A stretch of 64,000 bases of DNA from Campanula takesimana. Lineage: Eukaryota; Streptophyta; Magnoliopsida; Asterales; Campanulaceae. The translations under genes were made by a program, and so were the position numbers. The notes beneath the pieces were generated by a model. The model did not search any database, was not told the DNA's origin, and saw nothing but the letters and a program-made list of their open reading frames with translations. The stretch lies in contig JAOWBW010000484.1 in the NCBI GenBank assembly GCA_026119855.1, positions 62,001-126,000 on the forward strand, read 5' to 3'. Shown in pieces: positions 10,797 through 22,383 of the stretch (within the stretch, counting starts at the first letter, position 1; every line of letters begins with the position of its first letter).

Positions 10797-11131
10797 TGTA
10801 GATCTTTCTTGATAAGGAGGGGTGATTTTGTGACTCACCCGAGACCACGTTGTTTCCGTGAGTCACATTTTGATGTTGAATGTTTAACTTTGACTTTTGG
10901 TGGGATGCGGGCACAGCTGACTGCAGAGTGCTTTCTGCTGGGGATGAATTGTCAAAACTGATCTTTGATGGTGTCTGTTACGATGTTCTGTGCGCTTGGA
11001 ACTCGCGAGTGGACAATAATGTAGTGCATTGATCCTTGCATGGGAAGTTGCATTTGAAACTGTCAGAGAGTAGAAGGCGCGCGCTTCCTCTTGTTGATGC
11101 GGAGGCGCGCGCATCTCGTTTAAGTTCAGCA

Positions 11132-11139
11132 TATATATA
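11132..11139 (+). promoter_or_regulatory. candidate TATA box of right PMD gene
   Basis: TATATATA, 133 bases before the ATG at 11272 and just after a GC-palindrome pair (11076-11112). This suggests the antisense gene had its own promoter. The copy in element A has lost it. Confidence 0.45.
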
Positions 11140-12406
11140 CAAAAACTGCTCATTCTGTTCGGCCAAGTTCAAAAATTTCTCAAAACCCTCCCAATTCTGA
11201 GTCGAAATTTTGCAGAGGAATCATCCCAAAACACTTCCTTTGTTGATTAGGAGTGATTTCATTGCGAAAATATGTCAAGTCCGCGTCAATATCCGCCGTT
11301 AGAGATGCCCGAGGGCGAGGAGCCCGAAATTGGGGTTGAAGCTATGGAACCAAGCTTGCTTACTTTCCGGTCTCATATCCACATTTCTCACTTTGTGACT
11401 TCGGGTTTGTTAAGAATGCTTCGTCCTCTTTGTCGATTTCGGATTTCATGATGTTCCATTTTACCCGAAATATTGTTGCAGCAACTTTGTTGATCGTTCA
11501 TTGCATGTTGTTTATTGCTGCTGATTTGTTGTAAGGAACATGTTGGGACACCCATTTTCATGTTCATACACTTTATTGTACATTGTGACATTGCCATGCT
11601 ATCGAAATCTTCATGTCGGATTCATCCGTTTTCTAGCAGTTATGCTGATGAAATTTTCTCTGTTTCTTGTCTCTTTTTAGGAGTGGAGCCGTCTAATAGA
11701 GATTCGAGGTAGGGCTCATGGGTCCATCTCCATATGGAAGAAGCTGCCTGAGAGCGTTCGGGCCCGAGGTACAGAGACCCATTTTGGTCTTTTTGTCACC
11801 GACCTTCCAGCTTTAAAGAATGATCCCGATGTGGTCCAGGCATTGAGGGAAAGATTGTGGGACGACACCCACACCTTTAATTTACCCATGGGCGAGGTGA
11901 CTATGAGGCCCACTGATTTCACAGCTTTGACGGGTATACCGTTCATGGGAGAACCGGTCCCTTATGCTCAGAGAGTGGCTCATCGGACTCCTGATGAGCT
12001 GTTGGCTCTGGTTGATTACCGTTTTGTTGTGAAGAACTATCGGGTGACTTAGGGAAGCATCTGCCGTTATTTTAACATCCTCTTGGCCAAGTCTCGGGGT
12101 GTGTCTGCTGATAGGGTTGATGCTGTGGCCCGTTGCTTTATCTGGTATTTGTTGTCCCATACTTTCTTTTCCAATGGAGGGTCTTCAGCCTCTCTGGCTT
12201 TGTTGGATCTTTTGTTGGACCTGGATGTTATTGGCCGGTATAACTGGGGTGCTTCGGGTCTGGCCGCTTGTTATCATGGCATGGATTTGACCAGCCGTTC
12301 GACTGGCAGCTCGGTTACGGGCTTGTTGTGGGAGGTATAACACTTTCTGTACATTTTCCACTTTTCTTGTCTTGGTTATAACTGCTTTTGTTGATTGTCA
12401 TTAACT

Positions 12407-12411
12407 CTGTT
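12407..12411. repeat. target site duplication CTGTT, left copy
   Basis: CTGTT precedes the LTR start at 12412 and is repeated at 20716-20720. The uninterrupted minus copy of the intron has a single TTGTT at the same place (about 4175-4180). Confidence 0.9.
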
Positions 12412-13081
12412 TTTCACGCCCCGGAAATTCTAAAAATCCATAAATATAAAATTTACATAATTAACATCTCCAAAAATGCTAAATACCAAACCGGGCGCGT
12501 GAATTCTACTATAAACCAATACCAACAAACAACACCTCAACGAGATTATAACTCGGAGACTAGAAACAAACCCGGAAGCAAGAACAACTATTAACAAAAC
12601 TACCTAAAGTACAACCGTATATACAAAACACTGAACGACTATGAACCCACAATAAAATACATAAAGGCTCCGAAGAGTAACTACCCCAACGGCGATCAAT
12701 TTTGCTCAGAAGATTCCCGCTACGACGGATATCAAAATAATACCACTTGCTCCTGGGGGGTGGTTAAGGAAAAACAAGGATAAAAGAAACGGGGTGAGAT
12801 AAAATCTCAGTAAGTTGCTAATGCAGCTACATGGCATAATATCATGCAAACCAATTATATAACTGAGCAAGTAAATCATATAACAACAAATGAGAAAGCT
12901 CCCTATCGCCAACCGTCCCATACCAGTTGGAAATAACGACTAACTCATCATGCAACACATAAGACTGAAATAAACATGTTACAAAGGATACTGAGCCAAG
13001 GTTTCACCAAACCAATAGAACAATCGCTGCGCAGCTTCAACCGATCAACCAATCAACAATAGCAGCATAACATCTGAAGAG

Positions 13082-13233
13082 AACCCCGGTCAGAACCGAC
13101 CAATCAATCAATCAACCAATCAAACCATCTTCGTAGTAGCATAATAGCTGAAGAGAAAACCCCGGTCAGAACCGACCAATCAATCAATCAACCAATCAAA
13201 CCATCTTCGTAGTAGCATAATAGCTGAAGAGAA
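13082..13233. repeat. 76-bp tandem duplication private to one LTR
   Basis: AACCCCGGTCAGAACCGACC starts at 13082 and again at 13158. The partner LTR has a single copy (about 18510-18590). The 79-base LTR length difference is nearly all explained by this. Confidence 0.85.
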
Positions 13234-14393
13234 AACCCCGGTACTGGAACCAATAACAACAAGGGGATGATGACACACAGTCAAAGCCCAAAACCAATAG
13301 CTATAATGCTCACAAAGGGGCTAGCTCATCTCACATCCAAGGCCAATCTGGAGGAGGGTAATAATGGGGTTAAACAATGGTCAAGAATTATAATGGACTC
13401 AGCTCATTGCCATTATAATCTTTCGCATCGCCCGAAACACACAAACACCAGCTGGACTTTCAAATAAATGCTAAGTAATAAATACTAGCTCGATAAACAA
13501 CCAAAGATTCCAAAGTAGGGAACCATACCAATTAATCACCATAAATATACAAACGATTACTCAAGAAGAGTTCAACAACATTGACCATTAAAACAAGACG
13601 ACTCCAAGATAAGGCACATATCAAACACTTCCTAAAGATGATACCCACAAGTTACTCATAAAGGGCACAACCTAAACGGTCACTCACAAATAGTACAATG
13701 ACTATTACCAAAATTTCCCCAAACGTTTACTCATGAAGATGTACTAAGACTATTAACTCCCTATATTTTTACACCTAGAATTCCAAATAGGAAGTCCGAA
13801 TGACTACACCTTAAGGTTAATCAAACCGTAGGTACCCAATCGACATTTCGCGCTATACATCCGTTCATAACGAACCAATTCTAAACACCCTAAACGAATC
13901 CAAAAGGTTACACCTATTAGTACATGATCACAACCGGACCAAACCCTACACTTTAGTGTTCAATAACAAACCTCTAGGTACTATAGGACATCGCCTAAAA
14001 CCTAGACCAAGTCTTATCCAAAATCAATTCGATTGGAACAATCACAAACACATCATAAGAGGCCCAAACATTCCCAAACAATACTTGATCAAATTCCATA
14101 ACACCATTGTTCACAAAGGAACCAATTTCAATTACTAAAGTGTTCCACGGTGCCCAACTAAGTCAACTAGAATAGTACTACGGAACCTAGACCGAGACTA
14201 CACCTTGATCTTAAACCTAAACGAAAAGACAACCATTCTAATATGGAACCGTGCGGCCAATAGGACCATTTCATAGCACTCGAAAAGACCTTTCTAACGA
14301 TAGTTTACACGTCCAAAACGGAGTCCGGACGAAGAAGTTATGGCCTTCAAAAGATTGGACAAGAAAACAATGATTTTCATAGAAGGTAGAGGG

Positions 14394-14584
14394 GTGCGCG
14401 CGCCTCCCACCAACAAGGTGCGCGCGCCTCCCTGAATCAGATAGGAATGCGCCACAATGGGTAAAGAGGGTGCACGCGCTTCATTACCAAGGGGTGCGCG
14501 CGCTTCCTGAGTTTAGAAGGAAAAACACCAACATGGAGCTGGAGGGTGCGCGCGCCTCCAAGAAAAGGGTGTGCGCGCCTCCTG
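14394..14584. repeat. GC-palindrome array in 3' LTR
   Basis: Five to six GTGCGCGCGCCTCC-like units. The matching array in the other LTR is at 19744-19934. Confidence 0.85.
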
Positions 14585-15386
14585 CGCCGGACAGAGAAAT
14601 CTACAGAATTTTTCCTGGGTTCTTCACATTTCCTTTACCCATTTCAATCCAACCCAAAATCAAAGCTCCCAACAAGAATAATAATGAACCAAAAACAACT
14701 TCTAAGCCTATAAAAGACTCATCTAGCAACATTTGAACAACCAAACCAATGAATGACTCAAACACCCAAATTTCACAAAATATGAATAATTTACAAATGG
14801 GTTCCAAACCAACCAAAGAAGCTATATATAACAACTAGAGCATCAAGGGAGTTAATGATGAACCATTTTAGCATAAATGGGGGAAAAGTAACTTACTTGG
14901 ATTTTATCAAGGTTGACGGAATTCGAAATTTCTTTGCTCCCTACGATCCTATCGACGATCTAAACATTTTTCATACAATGAGCTTTAAGAAATAAGGAGA
15001 GGAAGGTAACTAAAATGAAGAGAGAAGGAGAGAGCTTACCTCAACAATGGTGGGAGAGAGAGAGAGAGAAAAACGGGTGAGGGGGAGAGAAGAGAATACT
15101 GAGAGTGAGGAAGGGGGGGAGGAGTAGGGGGAGTTGTTGATGATTAGAAAATTTACACCTAGGCCCCTCCACTACCCCTGGCACAAATAAACCCTTCCAA
15201 CCCACTAACAATTAAATCCTCCTAACCCTACACTAGCACAATTAATTAATTCAAATGCTAGGCATAAAATATTATTAAACACTAAAATGCACACATAAAT
15301 AATTAATTAAATAAATAAACAAATATTTTTTTACCAAGAAAATAGATACGGGATTTCGGGTCGTTACAATCTATCCTCCTTAAAAA

Positions 15387-15404
15387 GAATTCGCCGGCGA
15401 ATTC
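15387..15404. repeat. 18-bp perfect palindrome next to the PPT
   Basis: GAATTCGCCGGCGAATTC is identical to its reverse complement and lies 18 bases from the LTR edge. Confidence 0.9.
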
Positions 15405-17823
15405 ACTCATCAAAATTCCCAACACGCAATCACAACGAGGCTACAAAATATCGATTCTCATATAGCACTCATAACCCCAAATCGAGTACCTATTAAAGAT
15501 TTCTGACATCGATTCCATGACTCAAATAAACCCACACATATTGAACACATACATATCTCAAGCATATTCATATCAAACATCCTAAAGTTAACTTCCTCTT
15601 TCGTCCCGAATTTCACATTCTCAAGACTATCACTTGTTCACCAATTCTGAGACATAGCCGATTTGATCCTAATTAGCATTACGCTCACCATCAACCCTTA
15701 AATCATCAACATCCATAAGTTTTACTTTTCCGTTTCATCCGTACGCATTGACGATCTAGACATCATCCCAAGTAATCACACTACTACCCGAACAAATAAG
15801 AGAAGGAATAGGGCTAACGATTATTGTCACCCAATGACTTAATGATATACTAAAAAATTTACCGTTATCAACCATCCGATCAATATGATTCCACTACAAA
15901 ATCATCTTCCTTATGTGATAAAACATAATACAATCATAATCTTTGTATTTCTCAACCCACTTGCACTAACTCATTTTTATCCTTTCGAAGAACATATAAC
16001 CATCCGACATTGATAGCCTATTATCATCATTTCTAAACTTGGTCCCATAACAACAACTATAATTTGTAAAGGCGATATCAATAAAATCACAATCAATCCC
16101 AAATCATAGATAGTTCCATTTATTAAGCGTTACTCCTCGAAACATATACAAATACTTTATCACCCCAAATCGTTACATACCTCCATCTCTATTTGGAAGT
16201 ATCACTATAGATAATGGATTTATCAATTTTCACTATAATGGAAAACTTAACACATCTCCAAGAAAACATAACACTGATCACACCTTTTAAGGTAACAGTG
16301 ATACCAGCCCAAACCACGAAACAACATTAATACCGAAATTATTATCATTACATTACTCCAATCCTTGAAGGTTTAAAACAGTTGCAAGTACTCAGTAGTC
16401 CGCCAAACAATCCAAGTTTTATCTTCAAAAGATTTCCTCTGACTCCCATTTAAATTAATAATCCGTGCTTATATACCCAAATGAATTTTAACAAATCCTA
16501 AATCTTCAATGGCTAACCCAAATTAGTCTTTCACGTATATATTTATTAACCCAATATTACTTATGCTCAACAGTATTACCAACATAATAATCCAATTAGC
16601 GAATAACATTTCAACTGACCAAATGCAAAATCATTGCATCCTTTAATATGCCCAAGTATCTATACCCAACTTTCTTTACACATCCTTAATCCGAACGAGA
16701 AAGCCACAAAGAAAAGATCCAGAACCATGTGACAACTGTTTAACTAAAACCCAAAATGCCTTTAATATAGCCCGAGAATTTCTTACCTTCTCAAAATATG
16801 TCTAGTCCTTTAAACTTAACGCGCTCACCATCATTAATGATTATAACTTCCACGATATACTCATAACTCATATTGCTCTAACTCAACTACAGTCATGTAC
16901 AAAAATGATTCCAAAAGTATCATAACTCAACTTCTTAATATGACCCATAATAAATTAAGTATTTCCTCATACTAAACAATTCCGATGCACTCACATAGAT
17001 GTACTAAAAGTAAAAAAAAACCTCCTATCAAGAAATTCTCAAATTGAATCTTTAACTCTTTTAACCCAACCGATACTATATGTTCACTGGTTCACCTATC
17101 AGTATCGTAGCTTATATCAACTCATCATATAACCCAAGTTCCCTATCGATCGAACGACATATCGCACCCAGTATAAATTATACCCAAGATTTCAAAGTTA
17201 ATATTGCCAACAAAGTAAGCTAACTTCCCAGCACAACCTTATAATGAAGATTTTCAATATAGAACCTGAACATTATATATATATACCTAGTATGCTTTTA
17301 AAAAAAGTCAAACATACTAATATAGAAGTATTCACCACCTATCGATGGCACCCAAGAAATTCGTAACACATTGAAAGCTAGGCCATACTACTTAACTCGT
17401 CAATACCCTGTATAGGTGACATAACCAAATCACCTTACCTCTATCAAGAGCAATCACGAAATTTCGTACTCGAGAATACACCTCAACATAAATCACTTAA
17501 TGAGAACAAACATACGAATATAGCACAAGACATTTCCACTTTACGAAATAGGTACGTCCAAGTCTTCAAAACTCGCACTCTCGATTCCCAAACCAACTAA
17601 CCCCAATGGAACCAACACTATTGACACCAATCCTATACTTGATATACCACAAGACAAGGAACACTGGACGTCAAATATCACGACTTATAACTCAACCAAC
17701 TTCTACCTTAACCTCATTCTTTCAAGAAAACTTAGTTTCTAAACCACTCAAAATCATAACACCCAAGTATTGAAACCTATTCAATATCAGAGTTCTTATC
17801 CTCCTTCAAGTTCTAAAACCATT

Positions 17824-17835
17824 GCTCTGATACCA
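17824..17835 (-). other. primer binding site, tRNA-iMet type
   Basis: GCTCTGATACCA on the + strand, i.e. TGGTATCAGAGC on the minus strand, two bases from the LTR at 17838. This fixes the orientation of the element. Confidence 0.85.
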
Positions 17836-17837
17836 AC

Positions 17838-20715
17838 TGTCACGCCCTGGAAATTCGAAAAATCCATAAATATAAAATTTACATAATTAACATCTCCAAA
17901 AATGCAAAATACCAAACCGGGCGCGTGAATTCTACTATAAACCAATACCAACAAACAACACCTCAACGAGATTATAACTCGGAAACTAGAAACAAACGCG
18001 GAAGCAAGAACAACTATTAACAAAAATACCCAAAGTACAACCGTATATACAAAACACTGAACAACTACGAACCCACAATAAAATACATAAAGGCTCCGAA
18101 GAGTAACTACCCCAACGGCGATCAATTTTGCTCAGAAGATTCCCGCTACGACGGATCTCAAAATAATACCACTTGCTCCTGGGGGGGGGGTTAAGGAAAA
18201 ACAAGGATAAAAGAAACGGGGTGAGATAAAATCTCAGTAAGTTACTAATGTAGCTACATGGCATAATATCATGCAAACCAATTATATAACTGAGCAAGTA
18301 AATCATATAACAACAAATAAGAAAGCTCCCTATCGCCAACCGTCCCATACCAGTTGGAAATAACGACTAACTCATCATGCAGCACATAAGACTGAAATAA
18401 ACACGTTACAAAGGATACTGAGCCAAGGTTTCACCAAACCAATAGAACAATCGCTGCGTAGCTTCAACTGATCAACCAATCAACAATAGAAGCATAACAT
18501 CTGAAGAGAACCCCGGTCAGAACCGACCAATCAATCAATCAACCAATCAAACCATCTTCGTAGTAGCATAATAGCTGAAGAGAAAACCCCGGTACCGGAA
18601 CCAATAACAACAAGGGGACAATGACACACAGTCAAAGCCCAAAACCAATAGCTATAATGCTCACAAAGGGGCTAGCTCATCTCACATCCAAGGCCAATCT
18701 GGAGGAGGGTAATAATGGGGTAAAACAATGGTCAAGTATTATAATGGACTCAGCTCATTGCCATTATAATCTTTCGCATTGCCCGAAACACACAAATACC
18801 AGCTGGACTTTCAAATAAATGCTAAGTAATAAATACTAGCTCGATAAACAACCAAAGATTCCAAAGTAGGGAACCATACCAATTAATCACCATAAAGATA
18901 CAAACGATTACTCAAGAAGAGTTCAACAACATTGACCATTAAAACAAGACGACTCCAAGATAAGGCACATATCAAACACTTCCTAAAGATGATACCCACA
19001 AGTTACTCATAAAGAGCACAACCTAAACGGTCGCTCACAAATAGTACAATGACTATTACCAAAATTTCCCCAAACGTTTACTCATGAAGATGTACTAAGA
19101 CTATTAACTCCCTATATTTTTACACCTAGAATTCCAAATAGGAAGTCCGAGTGACTACACCTTAAGGTTAATCAAACCGTAGGTACCCAATCGACATTTT
19201 GCGCTATACATCCGTTCATAACAAACCAATTCTAAACACCCTAAACGAATCCAAAAGGTTACACCTATTAGTACATGATCACAACCGGACCAAACCCTAC
19301 ACTTTAGTGTTCAATAACAAACCTCTAGGTACTATAGGACATCGCCTAAAACCTAGACCAAGTCTTATCCAAAATCAATTCGATTGGAACAATCACAAAC
19401 ACATCATAAGAGGCCCAAACATTCCCAAACAATACTTGATCAAATTCCATAACACCATTGTTCACAAAGGAACCAATTTCAATTACTAAAGTGTTCCACG
19501 GTGCCCAACTAAGTCAACTAGAATAGTACTACGGAACCTAGACCGAGACTACACCTTGATCTTAAACCTCAACGAAAAGACAACCATTCTAATCTGGAAC
19601 CCTGCGTCCAATAGGACCATTTCGTAGCACTCGAAAAGAGTTTTCCAACGATAGTTTACACGTCCAAAACGGAGTCCGGACGAAGAAGTTATGGCCTTCG
19701 AAAGATTGGATAAGAAAACAATGATTTTCACAGAAGGTAGAGGGGTGCGCGCGCCTCCCACCAACAGGGTGCACGCGCCTCTCTGAATCAGATAGGAATG
19801 CGCCACAATGGGGAAGGAGGGTGCACGCCCTTCATCACCAAGGGGTGCACGCGCCTTCTGAGTTCAGAAGGAAAAACACCAACATGGAGCTGGAGGGTGC
19901 GCGCGCCTCCAAGGAAAGGGTGCGCGCGCCTCCTGCGCCGGACAGAGAAATCTACAGAATTTTTCCTGGGTTCTTCACATTTCCTTTACCCATTTCAATC
20001 CAACCCAAAATCAAAGCTCCCACCAAGAATAATAATGAACCAAAACAACTTCTCAGCCTATAAAAGACTCATCTAGCAACATTTGAACAACCAAACCAAT
20101 GAATGACTCAAACACCCAAATTTCACAAAATATGATTAATTTACAAATGGGTTCCAAACCAACCAAAGAAGCTATATATAACAACTAGAGCATCAAGGGA
20201 GTTAATGATGAACCATTTTAGCATAAATGGGGGAAAAGTAACTTACTTGGATTTTATCAAGGTTGACGGAATTCGAAATTTCTTTGCTCCCTACGATCCT
20301 ATCGATGATCTAAACATTTTTCATACAATGAGCTTTAAGAAATAAGGAGAGGAAGGTAACTAAAATGAAGAGATAAGGAGAGAGCTTACCTCAACAATGG
20401 TGGGAGAGAGAGAGAGAAAAACGGGTGAGGGGGAGAGAAGAGAATACTGAGAGTGAGGAAGGGGGGAGGAGTAGGGGGAGTTGTTGATGATTAGAAAATT
20501 TACACCTAGGCCCCTCCACTACCCCTTGCACAAATAAACCCTTCCAACCCACTAACAATTAAATCCTCCTAACCCTACACTAGCACAATTAATTAATTCA
20601 AATGCTAGGCATAAAATATTATGAAACACTAAAATGCACACATAAATAATTAATTAAATAAATAAACAAATATTTTTTTACCAAGAAAATAGATATGGGT
20701 TTTCGGATCGTTACA
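17838..20715 (-). repeat. 5' LTR (2878 bp) of the nested non-coding element
   Basis: Reads TGTCACGCCC...GTTACA on the + strand and matches 12412-15368 closely. GC-palindrome array at 19744-19934. Confidence 0.9.
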
Positions 20716-20720
20716 CTGTT
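20716..20720. repeat. target site duplication CTGTT, right copy
   Basis: Immediately follows the LTR end GTTACA. Removing 12412-20720 restores an intron closely matching the complement of 4158-4256. Confidence 0.9.
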
Positions 20721-22010
20721 TCTGCTTTATGTCTACAGCTCTGGGCCTTTGCTGTCCTAAATCTGAGGGACTTCAAGATTGATAAGGAAGGCCAGCCCCA
20801 GTATCCTGACTGTGCACGGTGGTCGTACAAGAAGAGGAATGTGAAGATCGGTACGAACCCCATCAGTCTTACCTCATCCCAGCGGCATTTGGACACCTTG
20901 AGGCTGAGTCTATTGTCTTTTCCTTGTACCTGTGGAGGTTGGTTCAGCACTGGTTCGAGCATACTCTGATTCCTACCCGTACCCGACTTTTGATGAGTTC
21001 GGTGGAGTGTATGGCTTTGTATTTGGGAGACAGATTGTTCTGGCAGCATGACATCCAGGTGACGGATTTTTATAACCCCCCTCGTCCTGCAGTTCCAGAT
21101 GTTCCTCCCTTCTGTCCTCGTAATTGGAGGTTACTTTCAGAGGCAGACCGTGCGGCATACATGGCAGGGATTGATGCTGTCCCCTACATTCACCTGGATC
21201 AGGATTATGGCCTTTTTAGGGAGAACAATCTGATGCAGGGTTTTATGTTTACTGACCCGAGGAGAGCATAGGCTGCTCCCACGACCTCCGCTCGGTTTTA
21301 TGCCACCGGTGCCGGGTATTGCTTTGATCCTCCTTTGCCTCCTCCGTACAATACTTATTCAAACTTTGGGGTTTTCAAGGAGCAGAGGGAGATTGTTCCT
21401 GAGGACATGTCACCGGAGAGAGAGCCTCCTGCTCAGGCTGCTGTGGTGTACTTTTCTGACTGTCTTTTCATTTCTTAGTTCTACCCTTGCTTTCTGTTCC
21501 TTGTATTGATGCAATTTTATTTTCTTTCCTCCATTGTAACAGGTACCTTTAGCTTCTTATAGACACTTGGGCAGACAGAACAAAGGGATGAGGAGGAGAC
21601 TGCGTCAGCTGGAGAAGAGGGTGCTAGGGATGTGTAGGGACATCGCTCCTATGACTAGAGATGCTGCTGGTGCTGTCTCTGGTACCGCGAGAGTAGCTGC
21701 CCGAGGTGTTTGGGGCATGGGATGAGGCTTCAGGGACGCCGCACTGGATATTGATGAGGCTGTCTCTTCGGCGAGGCAGTCACTGAGCAGGAGTCTGAGC
21801 CGAGGAGGTAGCCAGAGTAGGGGCGGTGCCAGTCAGAGCAGGGGCGGTGCTAGTTCATCAGGGAGAGCTGCCAAGAGGACCCGGCATGATGTTGTGGTGG
21901 AGACATCTGAGGAGGAAGAATCTGCTGATGATGATGATGATGACGACGAGGAGATTGAGAGCGGCAGTGGGGGTGGGCATGGTGCTGCCGATGATGATGA
22001 TTCTGAGTAG

Positions 22011-22383
22011 TATTCTGGGGAGGATGAGAGACTGAAAACACTTTTATTTACATGTAATTAATATTTAGCATGCATTTACAGTTTAAGTTACTACACATTT
22101 TTTTTATGTTTTATTAATGACTTGATCCTAGATGTCGACCTTTACAAACAAATGTATGCCCAATGTGTGTTTGGTTGTTGTTTGTTGAGCTCCTTTTATT
22201 GCTGGGATTGTTCTCTTCTGTAGGTTGAAGGCGTTGAAATGCCTGGGTTTTGTACTGAACTGACAAAGGCTATTTCTGTCTGAAATGCTGTCAAAGGCGC
22301 GTGCGTTGGGCCTTTGGTGTAGGAAGCGCGCGCGTTGCGCAACCTTAGTCGGAGGCGCGCGCTTCTGCCTAAACCCTAGCCCG
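22011..22383. other. 3' flank of right PMD gene with GC-palindrome array
   Basis: No gene. Three GC palindromes lie at 22295-22366. This is the inverted homologue of about 2960-3356. Homology to element A stops where a copia LTR begins at 22384. Confidence 0.6.

Larger units (their letters stand above)
12412..15368 (-). repeat. 3' LTR (2957 bp) of the nested non-coding element
   Basis: Terminal TG is changed to TT on the + strand start. It contains a 76-bp tandem duplication at 13082-13157 and 13158-13233 that the other LTR lacks, a GC-palindrome array (14394-14584), a minus-strand TATATATA-like box at about 14823-14832, and a GA-rich stretch at about 15050-15130. Short apparent reading frames inside are not supported as genes. 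Confidence 0.88.
15369..17837. other. internal region of non-coding LTR element
   Basis: 2.47 kb, AT-rich, with no reading frame of useful length on either strand and no gag-pol motif. It begins with the PPT complement and an 18-bp perfect palindrome, and ends with the PBS complement. Confidence 0.7.
12412..20715 (-). mobile_element. non-coding LTR element with 2.9-kb LTRs, inserted in the PMD intron
   Basis: Two long direct repeats, 12412-15368 and 17838-20715, flank a 2.47-kb internal region without convincing coding capacity. Orientation is minus: the complement of the tRNA-iMet PBS (TGGTATCAGAGC) lies at 17824-17835 next to the right LTR, and a purine-rich AAGGAGGATAGAT (complement) adjoins the left LTR. 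LTR ends on the minus strand are TGTAACG...CGTGACA. PBS type and LTR ends suggest a Ty3/gypsy chromovirus derivative mobilised in trans, but no domain proves this. Confidence 0.88.
11272..22010 (+). pseudogene. plant mobile domain (PMD) gene, antisense ORF of element B, four exons
   Basis: Exon 1 is 11272-11409 (MSSPRQYPPLEMPEGEEP). Exon 2 is 11681-12334, with the PMD core FNLPMGEVTMRPTDFTAL and TGIPFMG. Exon 3 is 20739-21445, with LWAFAVLNLRDFK, HWFEHTLIPTRTRLLMSS and NNLMQGFMF. Exon 4 is 21543-22010, with a basic region, an SRGG-rich stretch and an acidic tail. Exon phases agree with the minus copy and exon 1 has the same length (138 bases). Lesions: donor of intron 1 changed from GT to TT (11410); Trp to TAG at 12050-12052; one-base deletion near 20903; CAG to TAG at 21269-21271; TGA at 21723-21725. 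Intron 2 now holds an 8.3-kb LTR element. Function in the element is unknown; host PMD proteins act in silencing and development. Confidence 0.8.

Noticed and set aside
17796..18348. Hydrophobic minus-strand frames of 109-120 residues in the long LTR
   Set aside because: Not conserved in the partner LTR (frame lengths differ), no domain, and they cross the LTR/PBS boundary.
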